This document shows, in pieces, positions 24,929 to 32,534 of a DNA stretch of 42,429 bases; the stretch's first letter is position 1; each line of letters begins with the position of its first letter. Below the pieces are notes generated by a model. It did no database searches and was not told where the DNA came from. It saw nothing but the letters and a program-made list of their open reading frames with translations. The DNA is taken from contig JASHTS010000154.1 in the NCBI GenBank assembly GCA_030040425.1, positions 1 through 42,429 of the forward strand, given 5' to 3'. The translations under genes were made by a program, and so were the position numbers. The DNA comes from Acidobacteriaceae bacterium. GTDB taxonomy: Bacteria > Acidobacteriota > Terriglobia > Terriglobales > Acidobacteriaceae.

Positions 24929-25264
24929 ATGTTGCTCGATCTCGCAAAAGTGCTCTCGTTTTTTCTGAGCATCCTGTCCCTTGGACCGGTGTGGCTGAGC
25001 GCATTCTTTGTGCCCGGCAGCCGGATGGAGGATCGGCTTGTTCTCGCGCTCGAAAACATCGCGCTGGCCGGATGCATCTGCTTCCTGAGCGGCATCCTGT
25101 TCGCCAAACCGTGGTGCGTGGAGCCGAGCAATCACGAGCATCTGATGGAGACACTGCCGGTAAAGATGTACCTGTGGACGGTCTTCGGCGTGGCGGTCTT
25201 GTTCTTCCTCTCCTGGTATCTCGAGTTTTCGTTCGTGCCGTGGCTGTGGAGAAACCAGCCCTGA
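24929..25264 (+). CDS. Small membrane protein of unknown function
   Basis: An unrecognised protein of 111 residues with about three hydrophobic segments: AKVLSFFLSILSLGPVWLSAFF, NIALAGCICFLSGILF and MYLWTVFGVAVLFFLSWYLEF. It ends in aromatic residues (VPWLWRN). Two extra-membrane Cys/Trp positions (CVEPSNHEHL) stand between helices two and three. ATG 24929 is preferred with GGAG about seven bases upstream; the frame is open from 24848. It follows polA by 105 bases on the same strand. Confidence 0.6.
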   Translation: MLLDLAKVLSFFLSILSLGPVWLSAFFVPGSRMEDRLVLALENIALAGCICFLSGILFAKPWCVEPSNHEHLMETLPVKMYLWTVFGVAVLFFLSWYLEFSFVPWLWRNQP

Positions 25265-25559
25265 GGGCAGGCGCCGGATTGCGCGAAGACAGCGCCAGGT
25301 GAGGACGCGCCGTTCCCTTTCATTCCCCAGACCAACAATCTGCGCTGCAATTTTTTCTCAGCGGAACGCGGAAGGACCGGTTGCGCGATGAATTGATCCG
25401 CCGCGATCGGGAGCCCGGCAAAAGGACAGGCAAACGAGAAATTTGCATTCTTTCGACAATTGCATGACAAATCCCCGGCCTGAAACGCTTACCGTTTCTA
25501 GCCATGGGCCGGGGGAATCGACGAGCACAAGGGGCAATCGCTGAAGATTTCGCGGCACC
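25265..25559. other. Intergenic stretch without a recognised gene
   Basis: This is the first half of the 563-base gap between the small membrane-protein gene and the convergent SpoIIE gene. A T-run (TTTTTT near 25352-25357) follows CTGCGCTGCAA but without a clear stem. An AT-richer patch around 25440-25500 contains TTGCAT and TACCGT in promoter-like order but with poor spacing (24 bases). No open frame has natural composition. Confidence 0.35.
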
Positions 25560-25690
25560 GGCGCGGACGCCTTGCGGCGGCTCCAGGTGTGTCCGCAGGC
25601 GAATGGCCTTGAGCTGCTTCACTGACTCCGGCAGGTCAGTGAAACAGAAGGTTGCTGCGCAGCTTGAAAGGCTGCGCAGCAGCTTTTGAG
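25560..25690 (+). ncRNA. Candidate structured small RNA
   Basis: Three successive inverted repeats lie outside any credible gene. First, GCCTTGCGG (25569-25577) pairs with CCGCAGGC (25593-25600) with one bulge; GCGGAC/GTCCGC is an alternative. Second, TTCACTGAC (25618-25626) and GTCAGTGAA (25635-25643) form a 9-bp perfect stem with an 8-base loop. Third is the 11-bp terminator-like stem at 25653-25681 followed by TTTT. The plus orientation of the T-tract, 390 bases after the last plus-strand gene, suggests its own transcript. No match to SRP RNA, tmRNA, RNase P or 6S signatures was recognised. Confidence 0.4.
25653..25687 (+). terminator. Rho-independent terminator-like hairpin
   Basis: TGCTGCGCAGC (25653-25663) and GCTGCGCAGCA (25671-25681) form an 11-bp perfect GC-rich stem with loop TTGAAAG, followed by GC and TTTT (25684-25687). 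The T-tract exists only in the plus direction. It would end the candidate RNA or read-through from polA and the gene after it. Confidence 0.65.
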
Positions 25691-25738
25691 GGGAAGCAGG
25701 CGTTTCGCGCGTGCGTAAGCAGGCCGGCGATGGCGTGC

Positions 25739-25780
25739 CTTCCCACCCTTTCGCAAAGTACGCGAAAGGATGGAGCAACC
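25739..25780 (+). repeat. Dispersed palindrome, family A copy 3
   Basis: TTCCCACCCTTTCGC, spacer AAAGTAC, then GCGAAAGGATGG and AGCAACC. This is the cleanest copy: CCTTTCGC pairs perfectly with GCGAAAGG. It lies in the gap before the convergent SpoIIE gene. Confidence 0.82.
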
Positions 25781-25827
25781 AGCAACCAGGCAACCAGGTT
25801 CGTGCCGGGTTGCGAACCGATGTGGAA

Positions 25828-27936
25828 TCAGGCCGCCATTTGCGCTACGCGCCGCACGGTGAGCACGGTGATGTCATCTTCCTGCCCAAAGGCTTTGGCC
25901 GCTTCCGCCACGTAAAACGCGGACTGATTACTGAGATTGTGCACGCGGTCAAAGCCGAAGAGCTCGCCCGACGACGTTCGCGCCTCGACCACTCCATCGG
26001 AAAAGAGGAGAACGCGATCGCCGGGATGGAGATACAGACGCAGCTCCTCGTAATGGATCTCCGGAAGCACGCCGAGCGGCAGGCCGCCGGCGACGGCGAT
26101 CTCCTGGCTGTTGAGGTAAGGGGGAAGATGGCCGGCGTTGGCAAGAACCAGTTCGCCATTGAGCCCAAACCATGCCGCCTGGCAGGTGGTAAAGCTGTCG
26201 GTCCCCACGAGGACGCGATTCAGCGATTCGAGAATCCTGGCGGGTCTGTGCTCTGAGGAGTGGCGCAGCGCGCCCATCAGCAAGGAGACGTTCATGGCCG
26301 CCTTAAGACCTTTACCGGCCACGTCGCCGATGACGACCAGCATGCCATGCTCGCCCATCGCCTGCACGTGAAAGAAATCGCCGCCGACCTCGTTGGCGGG
26401 GTTATAGACGGAGTCGACTTCAAAACCGGGGGTAGCGGTTTTTTCAAGCGGGATGAGCAGCTCCTGCACACTGCGCGCGGCTTCGAGCTCGCTCGAAAAA
26501 CGCTCCTCCGTGCGCTGGATGCGCAGGAAGCGGAAAAAGATGATGAGCACGATGACCAGGATGCCAGTGAAGTCGCCAAAGGCGGAGAAGTGGAAGGGGA
26601 TGGGGCCGGCCAGGACAGTAAGCGGAGAATGATAATTCTGGCCGGTGCTCCCGTTCATGCTGGCCAGGGCCACGGGCTCGATAACGCCCACCAGGGAAAG
26701 CACCAGGGGAATCAGCAGAAGGCCGGCTTCAAAATTGCGCCGGACCGTAGCTGCGATCAGGGTGACAAAGACGAAGATCGCCCACCAGATGATCCAGACA
26801 AGCACGCCCATGAAGATGATGGCCAGGAGAATGCCTACGAAGCTCCAGCGAGAGATCATCAGCAGTGTGGGGCCCACGCAGGCCAGGATGGGCGCGCAGT
26901 AGCGCAGCCAGCGGATGTACCATTTGCGCGGCAGGGCGAGAAAAGCGACGAGGAATTCGAAGAAGAGGTAAGCAGAGGCCAGCACCAGTTCCATCAAAAC
27001 CGCCGCGTACCAGAGGCTGTCGAGGCGCGCAAAGCTTCCGTAGAGCTCGACGAAGCCGATGGGCGCCTGCACCAGGTAGTGCAGGGCCAGCCACAGATAC
27101 TCGAGGTGCCCGCGCTGGGCAAAGTAAAGCGCCAGCAGGAAGGCGGCGAGAACGATGAGCAGTACGGAGTAGATGAGGCGCGGAAGGCGCTCGAAGATGC
27201 TGCGGTCGCGCCAGAGCAAGAGCTCGCGCGCGAGATCGCTTTTATAGCCGAGAAAAAGTGTGTGCCCCGCAAGGATCGAGGAGGTATAGGCGCCCGGGCC
27301 GCGGGAAATGTAGATGGACCGTACCACGAGAACAAGCGAGGTGACGGAGGGATCCACGTCCAGGTCGTAAATGCGGCTTATGGTCTGATAGCGAGCGGGA
27401 TCAATCCCGTGCGGCCCCTCGGGCTCGATGAGCTTGCCGTTGGCGAAAACGTCTGCGCTTAGTCCGGAAGACACGCCGAAGGTCGTGTTCTGGGTGACGG
27501 GCAGTTCGACGAGCAGGGCGATTGGGCCGTGGTTGGGCGCAAGGCGAAGATGCAGCCGGAACCAGGCGTAGCGCTGTTTGGCGGTTTTTGGGGGCTCGAC
27601 CGGAGTCCCGCCCGGGGTTTCGACTTCGACGTGAAGGCCTTTATCGTGCGACGTCCGGTCCGCGTCCGGAACTTCGGCTATGGAGGAGCCGGCGCCCCGG
27701 ATGGCCCAGGAGGAGTCGTCGAAATCAGGAGACGACGCGGCGGGGTTGGCGGTGACGCCCACGCGCCAGTCTTTGTCGAGCAGGAGCGGGGAGCCGAGGC
27801 TGGTGGCGTCGACCAGGGCCGTGGGAGCCGGGGTGGCGTCATTCGGCTGAGCCGGCGACGCGGTCTTCTTTTGGGCGGCGAGCGGCGCCGCTCCCAGCGC
27901 AGCCCAAACTGCCAGGCTCATAAGCTTCTGCCGCAA
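25828..27936 (-). CDS. Membrane-bound SpoIIE-type PP2C phosphatase (7TM sensor)
   Basis: A 702-residue signalling protein. Residues 1-21 are a signal peptide (VWAALGAAPLAA). Residues ~25-235 form a periplasmic beta-rich sensor (DWRVGVTANPAASSPDFDDSSWAI, WFRLHLRL, DVFANGKLIEP). About seven or eight helices occupy ~250-480, and a short helical linker (TEERFSSELEAARSVQELLIP) joins the cytoplasmic phosphatase (~500-702). The phosphatase shows EVGGDFFHV, VIGDVAGKGLKAAM, ANAGHLPPYL, LLFSDGVVEA and GQEDDITVLTV, the acidic metal-binding residues of SpoIIE/RsbU enzymes. It probably dephosphorylates an anti-sigma-factor antagonist in response to an envelope signal. No partner gene is adjacent. Confidence 0.9.
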   Translation of the reverse strand: MRQKLMSLAVWAALGAAPLAAQKKTASPAQPNDATPAPTALVDATSLGSPLLLDKDWRVGVTANPAASSPDFDDSSWAIRGAGSSIAEVPDADRTSHDKGLHVEVETPGGTPVEPPKTAKQRYAWFRLHLRLAPNHGPIALLVELPVTQNTTFGVSSGLSADVFANGKLIEPEGPHGIDPARYQTISRIYDLDVDPSVTSLVLVVRSIYISRGPGAYTSSILAGHTLFLGYKSDLARELLLWRDRSIFERLPRLIYSVLLIVLAAFLLALYFAQRGHLEYLWLALHYLVQAPIGFVELYGSFARLDSLWYAAVLMELVLASAYLFFEFLVAFLALPRKWYIRWLRYCAPILACVGPTLLMISRWSFVGILLAIIFMGVLVWIIWWAIFVFVTLIAATVRRNFEAGLLLIPLVLSLVGVIEPVALASMNGSTGQNYHSPLTVLAGPIPFHFSAFGDFTGILVIVLIIFFRFLRIQRTEERFSSELEAARSVQELLIPLEKTATPGFEVDSVYNPANEVGGDFFHVQAMGEHGMLVVIGDVAGKGLKAAMNVSLLMGALRHSSEHRPARILESLNRVLVGTDSFTTCQAAWFGLNGELVLANAGHLPPYLNSQEIAVAGGLPLGVLPEIHYEELRLYLHPGDRVLLFSDGVVEARTSSGELFGFDRVHNLSNQSAFYVAEAAKAFGQEDDITVLTVRRVAQMAA

Positions 27937-28122
27937 GCAAATCCTCCCATTCTGCGTTTCTCACTTTTATAGCAAAGGAAATCGCACGAGGGCTTATCCA
28001 ACTGCCGGAACGGCGGCGGCCGGGGGTGGTGGCAACTGGGAACGGGCGAAACGGATCGAGGGAGAAGGCGGGCGGAAAACGAGGGGAAATGACCGGAATA
28101 ATACCGAAAAGTGGAAATATCC

Positions 28123-28151
28123 TTTCCTTCGTTACCAAAGAGGCGGATACT
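28123..28151 (+). promoter_or_regulatory. Possible promoter of the M48 protease gene
   Basis: TTTCCT (28123-28128) and GATACT (28146-28151) are spaced by 17 bases, 67 bases upstream of the start. The -35 is a poor match to TTGACA, so this is only a weak call. Confidence 0.3.
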
Positions 28152-28217
28152 AGCGTCTAAGGCGATAGAGCGAAGCGGCGCCGGACCGCGCGCGGTCTGT
28201 AGCCTGGAGGTAAGGTC

Positions 28218-29696
28218 ATGAGGGCATATCGGACGGTTTCGGGCCACTTGACATTGGCAGGATCGGGCGTAAGAGGAGCGGTTCTGGCGGGATTGGCGCT
28301 GGCGCTGGCCACGGGACTCTGGGCCCAATCGTCCAACGGGTCGCCGGCGGCCAACACGCCGCAGAATGGTTCGCCCTCGGCGCAGTCGCAGCAACCGGCG
28401 GCTCCGGCCCAGCCCGCACAACAGCCGGCATCCTCAGCTCAGCCGGCGCCGGGCACGACGCCCGTAGGTGGCGATCAGCCTGCACCGGCAAACGGAACGG
28501 CATCCGCTTCCGGAACGAACTCCTCCGGCGACAAGACCGCAGACAAGTCTTCAGCCCAGGCTGCTCCCGGGACCACGCCTGTGGGCGGAGACCAGGCTGC
28601 ACCGCCCAAGGATGAAAACAAGAAAGACAAAGACCAGGCCGACAAAAAAGATAAAGACAAGAAGGACAAGGACGATGCCGATAAAGTGGATCCCGAGAAG
28701 GTTGTCGATCCCGGCAGCGACCTGGAAAAGGTAAAGCCAGGCAGCATTGAGGATGTGAGCGCGGTGGGCAATCGCTGCATCGGCTGCCGCGGCGTGGGCA
28801 ACTGGTTCTCAACCGACAGCGAAATCAAGATGGGCAAGCAGTATGCCGACGAGATCGAGAAGAGCACGCGGTTCATTACCGATCCCGTAATCGACGAATA
28901 TGTGAATCGCATCGGGCAGAACATCGTGAAGAATTCCGATTGCAAAGTGCCCTTCACGATCAAGGTGATCGATTCGGACGAGATCAACGCGATGGCGCTG
29001 CCGGGAGGGTTCTTCTACGTGAACTCGGGATTGATCCTGGCTGCCGACGAGGAGGCGGAGCTTGCCGGCGTGATGGCGCACGAGACGGCCCACGTTTGCG
29101 CGCACCACGCGGCGCGAGAGATGACGCGCGCCGAATATGCGCAGATCGGCATGGTGCCGCTGATCATGATGACCGGCTACACCTGGACCGGTTACGGCAT
29201 TTACGAGGCGGCGCAGCTGGCTATTCCGGTTACCTTCCTCGAGTTCTCGCGCGAGTTCGAAGCGCAGGCGGACTTCCTGGGCGTGCAGTACATGTACCGC
29301 CCCGGCTACGATCCCCAGGCGTTTATCAGCTTCTTTGAGAAGATTCAGGCGCTCGAAAAGCGCAAGCCGGGTTTGGTGGCCAAGGCCTTCTCCGACCATC
29401 CGCAGACACCGGACCGCATCCTGCACACGCAGGAGGAGATTGCCAGATTTTTGCCGGCCAAGTCCGACTACCTGGTAACGACTTCAGAGTTCGACGACAT
29501 CAAGGCGCGGCTGGCCCGGATCGAGAACAAGCGCAGGCTGACGGACAGCAAGGGCATTACGCGGCCTTCGCTGCGGCGTGTGAGCGCGGATCCGAACGAT
29601 CCGAATGCGAACTCGGGCGACGATAGCGCCAGCAGCGGCGATAACGGCAACGATCAGCCCACGCTGCACCGGCGCGACGACGACCAGCAGAACTAG
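28218..29696 (+). CDS. Exported M48-family metalloprotease
   Basis: A 492-residue zinc protease, BepA/LoiP-like. The N-terminus has a signal sequence (VLAGLALALATGLWA, ~20-36). Residues ~37-130 are Pro/Ala/Gln/Ser-rich with APGTTPVGGDQ repeated twice, and ~131-160 are almost only Lys/Asp. A C-x2-C pair (C187, C190 in GNRCIGCRG) opens the catalytic part. The zinc site is HETAH (288-292) with a third ligand in EFEAQAD (~346-348). The tail is rich in Asn/Asp/Ser. Such proteases trim misassembled outer-membrane proteins. ATG 28218 has GGAGGT upstream. No TPR domain is seen. Confidence 0.9.
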   Translation: MRAYRTVSGHLTLAGSGVRGAVLAGLALALATGLWAQSSNGSPAANTPQNGSPSAQSQQPAAPAQPAQQPASSAQPAPGTTPVGGDQPAPANGTASASGTNSSGDKTADKSSAQAAPGTTPVGGDQAAPPKDENKKDKDQADKKDKDKKDKDDADKVDPEKVVDPGSDLEKVKPGSIEDVSAVGNRCIGCRGVGNWFSTDSEIKMGKQYADEIEKSTRFITDPVIDEYVNRIGQNIVKNSDCKVPFTIKVIDSDEINAMALPGGFFYVNSGLILAADEEAELAGVMAHETAHVCAHHAAREMTRAEYAQIGMVPLIMMTGYTWTGYGIYEAAQLAIPVTFLEFSREFEAQADFLGVQYMYRPGYDPQAFISFFEKIQALEKRKPGLVAKAFSDHPQTPDRILHTQEEIARFLPAKSDYLVTTSEFDDIKARLARIENKRRLTDSKGITRPSLRRVSADPNDPNANSGDDSASSGDNGNDQPTLHRRDDDQQN

Positions 29697-29783
29697 CGCG
29701 CTTCTTCCAGATCGGCGATCTTCTCAACTCGCCGGCGGGGCGGAGATTTCAGCCGTACCGGGTTCTGTCTGCGGCCGATGCCT

Positions 29784-29803
29784 GCTTGAGCGGTGACTCA
29801 AGC
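29784..29803 (+). terminator. Possible hairpin after the M48 gene
   Basis: GCTTGAG and CTCAAGC form a 7-bp perfect stem with a six-base loop, 87 bases after the M48 stop. No T-tract follows, so its role as a terminator is uncertain. The rest of the gap 29697-29931 shows no gene. Confidence 0.35.
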
Positions 29804-29931
29804 CGACTGGCCCGCACCTTCTTCTCTAACAATACGAAATATGGGGTTAGGGTTCCGGCCGGCACCAACCTGTTGCGCTCGGGATCGAATTTGCACCTTT
29901 GCGGGACCGGCTGGTTCGCGCACAAGCCCAA

Positions 29932-29991
29932 GAATTTCCGCTGAAATTCCGGAAATTCCTTGAATTGACCCACGAAACCACGATATATACA
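29932..29991 (+). promoter_or_regulatory. Promoter with a perfect upstream inverted repeat
   Basis: GAATTTCCG (29932-29940) and CGGAAATTC (29950-29958) are perfect 9-bp arms whose starts are 18 bases apart, directly upstream of the promoter. That promoter is TTGAAT (29960-29965) with TATATA (29984-29989), 18 bases apart, or TTGACC (29965-29970) with TATACA (29986-29991), 15 bases apart. The spacer itself contains another GAAATTC half-site. The arrangement suggests a regulator site controlling the HTH gene that starts at 30052. Confidence 0.6.
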
Positions 29992-30051
29992 AAGCTACCG
30001 GCAAACGAGCCGGAATCTGCCCTCGTGGCCCCTTTTTCTTCAGGAGGCACC

Positions 30052-30318
30052 ATGCGCAACGCCGCAGTCCGCTCCAACCTGCTTGTTCCTGAAGTGCGCG
30101 AGGTTATGGATATTCGCCAGGCCTCCGATTACCTTGGTATCTCTCCAGATACGCTGTACAAATACGCCTCGGAGGGCTTCGTTCCGGCATTCAAGCTGGG
30201 CAATCGCTGGCGGTTCAAGCGCTCGCGCTTAGACGAGTGGATGGACCGCCAGAGCGACTTGCAGGCGACAGCCGAGGTCGATCCCGAACAGAAGAAGCCC
30301 GTGCGCCCGGCGATGTAA
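30052..30318 (+). CDS. Small helix-turn-helix (MerR/excisionase-type) DNA-binding protein
   Basis: An 88-residue protein. Residues ~17-66 are a HTH_17/excisionase-like winged helix: MDIRQASDYLGISPDTLYKYASEGFVPAFKLGNRWRFKRSRLDEWMDRQ, with the usual WRF.RS.LD.W ending. A short charged tail follows. ATG 30052 has a perfect AGGAGG at 30042-30047; the frame upstream is open to 29899 but without support. A promoter and inverted repeat precede it. No integrase is nearby, so a stand-alone regulator is more likely than a phage excisionase. Self-regulation through the upstream repeat is an inference. Confidence 0.88.
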   Translation: MRNAAVRSNLLVPEVREVMDIRQASDYLGISPDTLYKYASEGFVPAFKLGNRWRFKRSRLDEWMDRQSDLQATAEVDPEQKKPVRPAM

Positions 30319-30321
30319 AGA

Positions 30322-30339
30322 CAGGGGTCAGGGATCAGG
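30322..30339 (+). repeat. G-rich heptamer repeat, family C (plus orientation)
   Basis: CAGGGGTCAGGGATCAGG, directly after the stop of the HTH gene. Units in the opposite orientation are at 30706-30738, so the two bracket a small unknown gene. Confidence 0.65.
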
Positions 30340-30366
30340 AACGCACTGCCGTTTCTCTGCTCGCAA

Positions 30367-30666
30367 CTAGCTCTTGCGCGTCTTGTGTTTCGTTGGTGGG
30401 TTTTTATACAGCTCCGCCTGCATTTTGGCTGCTCCCGTTACCGCGATCACCCGCCCATAATTTCGGATCGCTGTCTGAAACAAGACCCAGCCCGCGCGGG
30501 CGTGAGCATATGAATCTGCGCAGTCAATTCTCATAGTGCGGTTATCCAAGTACTCCACCGAACAACCGCTCTCCGGGAGGTGATCGAGGGTCGACCTACC
30601 TTTCTCCGCAGGAAGGTGTTCGTGAAACTGAAACGTGAAAGAATCGGGTTCCACTCGCAGAATCAT
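30367..30666 (-). CDS. Small protein of unknown function
   Basis: I do not recognise this 99-residue protein. It begins MILRVEPDSFTFQFHEHLPAEKG and has natural composition (mixed Asp, Glu, His, aromatic residues) unlike shadow frames. The C-terminus is very basic (NPPTKHKTRKS). The local base composition appears less GC-rich than the neighbours, a possible sign of transfer. The frame is open up to 30762, but that part is the G-rich repeat and encodes low-complexity Gly/Gln. It is opposite in strand to both neighbours and lies between inverted family C repeats. Confidence 0.5.
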   Translation of the reverse strand: MILRVEPDSFTFQFHEHLPAEKGRSTLDHLPESGCSVEYLDNRTMRIDCADSYAHARAGWVLFQTAIRNYGRVIAVTGAAKMQAELYKNPPTKHKTRKS

Positions 30667-30705
30667 ACGCCCCGCTTGCCCTGCCTCAACTCGCTTCGGC
30701 AGCGG

Positions 30706-30738
30706 CTGACCCCTGGCCCCTGACCCCTGACCCTGCCT
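30706..30738 (-). repeat. G-rich heptamer repeat, family C (minus orientation)
   Basis: Read on the minus strand: GGGTCAG, GGGTCAG, GGGCCAG and GGGTCAG in tandem. It lies 30 bases upstream of the pepP start and opposite in orientation to the unit at 30322. Confidence 0.7.
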
Positions 30739-30767
30739 CTCAGCCCCGCCGTGATAAAACAAAGCCC

Positions 30768-31859
30768 GTGGATCATCTCCGCCGCATAGGCGCGCTGCGC
30801 CGCAAACTCACCCGCGCCGGCCTTCCCGGGCTCCTCGTTACGCACCCTCCCGATGTCCGCTATCTCTGCGGCTTCACCGGCTCCAATGCCGCAGTCGCCG
30901 TCACGCGCCGCGCGGCGCGCCTGTTTACCGATGGCCGTTACACGGCGCAGGCGGCTGAAGAAGTGAAGGCCGCGCGGGTGGAGATTGTTTCGAGCGCGCC
31001 GGCAGTGTGCGCGGTGCAGTGGCTGGCGGCGCAGGCGGGCGTCATGACGTCGGGGTTCGATCCGGTGCGGACCGCAGTGGCCGACCTGGCGCGCTGGAAA
31101 ACGGCGTTGCCCCCGCAGATTCGGCGGGGATTTCTCACGCCGCTGCCGGTGCCGTTTGTCGATTCACTGCGCCAGGTGAAAGATGAGGAAGAGCTCGCCG
31201 TGATGAGGGAAGCCGCGCTGATCGGCTGCAAGCTCTTCGAGCGGATTTTGGGCGAGTTCAGGCCGCGGATTTCCGAGTTGGAGATTGCCGCGGAGCTCGA
31301 GTATCAGGCGCGGCGCATGGGCGCCGAGGGCATGTCGTTCGAGACCATCGTGGCCTCGGGCGAGCGGTCGGCGTTTCCCCACGGGCGGGCGACCCACGCG
31401 GCGCTGCCGCGGAGGGGGTTCCTGACGCTGGACTTCGGTATAATCCACAAAGGTTATTGCTCGGACATGACGCGCAGCGTCTTCTTCGGCAAGCCCAGAC
31501 CGAGGGAACGGAAGGCGTACAGCGCCGTGCTCGAAGCCCAGGAGGCGGCGGTGGCCGCGGTGGCAGCCGGCGTGAGCGCAAGCGAGGTAGACGAGGTTGC
31601 GCGGGCGCGTTTGCGGCGGGAGGGACTGGCCGAAGCATTTTCGCATTCCACGGGCCACGGGGTGGGCCTGGAGATTCACGAGCCGCCGCGGATCGGCGCC
31701 GGACAAAAGACGCGCCTCGAGGCCGGCATGGTGGTCACCATCGAACCGGGAATCTATTTGCCGGGAGAGTTCGGCATACGCATCGAAGACATGGTGCAGG
31801 TAACCCGTAACGGAGGGCAGGTGCTTACGCCTGCGCCCAAGGCGCTCATCGAACTGTGA
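30768..31859 (+). CDS. pepP: Xaa-Pro aminopeptidase (M24 family)
   Basis: A 363-residue metallopeptidase that removes an N-terminal residue before proline. The N-terminal creatinase-like domain includes LLVTHPPDVRYLCGFTGSNAAV. The catalytic pita-bread fold has the five metal ligands D222 (LDFG), D233 (CSDMTRS), H297 (HSTGHGVGLEIHE), E326 (VTIEPGIY) and E340 (RIEDMV). Length fits the short YpdF/PepQ-like group, so the symbol is a best guess. The start is GTG 30768 without a strong ribosome binding site. It is 33 bases upstream of accB, an arrangement (pepP-accB-accC) seen in other bacteria. Confidence 0.9.
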   Translation: MDHLRRIGALRRKLTRAGLPGLLVTHPPDVRYLCGFTGSNAAVAVTRRAARLFTDGRYTAQAAEEVKAARVEIVSSAPAVCAVQWLAAQAGVMTSGFDPVRTAVADLARWKTALPPQIRRGFLTPLPVPFVDSLRQVKDEEELAVMREAALIGCKLFERILGEFRPRISELEIAAELEYQARRMGAEGMSFETIVASGERSAFPHGRATHAALPRRGFLTLDFGIIHKGYCSDMTRSVFFGKPRPRERKAYSAVLEAQEAAVAAVAAGVSASEVDEVARARLRREGLAEAFSHSTGHGVGLEIHEPPRIGAGQKTRLEAGMVVTIEPGIYLPGEFGIRIEDMVQVTRNGGQVLTPAPKALIEL

Positions 31860-31892
31860 GCCGGCCGGCTGACGGGGGAAATCAAGAGGCGA

Positions 31893-32381
31893 ATGAAACC
31901 ACAGGATATCCAAGACCTGAAACAACTGATCGAGTTCCTGAAGCAGTATCAGGTGGCCGAGTTCGACCTGGACCGGGGCGATCTGAAGATCCGGCTGAAA
32001 TTTCATGCGCAGGAGAGCCCGGCGGCGGGATTGAGTGATCTGGCGCGGCTGTTGCAGCAGGCGCCTCAGGCTGCGGCAGCGCCCGCGCAGAACCCTCCCG
32101 CGGCTGCACCAACCGAACCGGCGGCTGCGCCCGCCGAAGAATTGCACATTGTGAAGTCGCCGATCGTGGGCACGTTTTACAGCTCGCCCTCGCCCGGTGC
32201 GGCGTCGTTCGTCTCTCCCGGCGACCATGTTGAGAAGGGCCAGGTGATCTGCATTGTAGAAGCCATGAAGCTGATGAACGAGATCGAGTCCGATGCTGCT
32301 GGCGAGATGGTGAAGTGCTTTGTGACCAACGGGCAGGCGATTGAGTTTGGCCAGCCGCTGTTTGCGATCCGGCCCGCGTAG
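31893..32381 (+). CDS. accB: Biotin carboxyl carrier protein of acetyl-CoA carboxylase
   Basis: Carries biotin between the carboxylase and transferase halves of acetyl-CoA carboxylase, the first step of fatty-acid synthesis. It has 162 residues. The N-terminal part (MKPQDIQDLKQLIEFLKQYQVAEFDLDRGDLKIRLKF) is the dimer-forming region. An Ala/Pro-rich linker (~55-82) follows, then the biotinyl domain with the biotinylation site EAMKLMN (K126). The thumb loop appears in VGTFYSSPSPGAASFVSPGD. AGAGGCG precedes the ATG. accC is 153 bases downstream. Confidence 0.95.
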   Translation: MKPQDIQDLKQLIEFLKQYQVAEFDLDRGDLKIRLKFHAQESPAAGLSDLARLLQQAPQAAAAPAQNPPAAAPTEPAAAPAEELHIVKSPIVGTFYSSPSPGAASFVSPGDHVEKGQVICIVEAMKLMNEIESDAAGEMVKCFVTNGQAIEFGQPLFAIRPA

Positions 32382-32398
32382 CGGACGGATCGCAATGC

Positions 32399-32533
32399 AA
32401 GTCAGCGAGTCAGCAAGTTAGCGAGTCAGCGGCTGTCTGCACTCGCACTCCAACCTGCTTCGGCTCCCGGCTTGAGAGATAAACTTCGCCGAACTGTGGT
32501 TTGGCTAACTTGCTGACTTGCTGACTCGCTAAC
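32399..32533. repeat. Inverted tandem-octamer pair between accB and accC (family B)
   Basis: The left arm at 32399-32432 is four octamers (AGTCAGCG, AGTCAGCA, AGTTAGCG, AGTCAGCG). The right arm at 32500-32533 is the reverse complement type (GCTAACTT, GCTGACTT, GCTGACTC, GCTAACT). About 22 bases pair almost perfectly, with a 67-base unpaired middle. The right arm ends one base before the accC ATG, so no Shine-Dalgarno sequence is visible there. The mRNA would form a long hairpin at the accC start. Confidence 0.82.
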
Positions 32534-32534
32534 T

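Noticed and set aside
22076..25141. Open frame of 1021 codons on the minus strand opposite polA
   Set aside because: It is rich in Arg/His/Gln with no domain, and polA on the other strand has every polymerase motif. Long antisense frames are common in GC-rich DNA.
25618..25649. SRP RNA or RNase P RNA fragment
   Set aside because: GGTCAGTG and ACAGAAGG resemble pieces of those RNAs, but the SRP tetraloop region and the RNase P core motifs are absent.
30052..30318. Phage excisionase marking an integrated element
   Set aside because: The HTH type is shared by many stand-alone regulators. No integrase, attachment repeats or tRNA are nearby.
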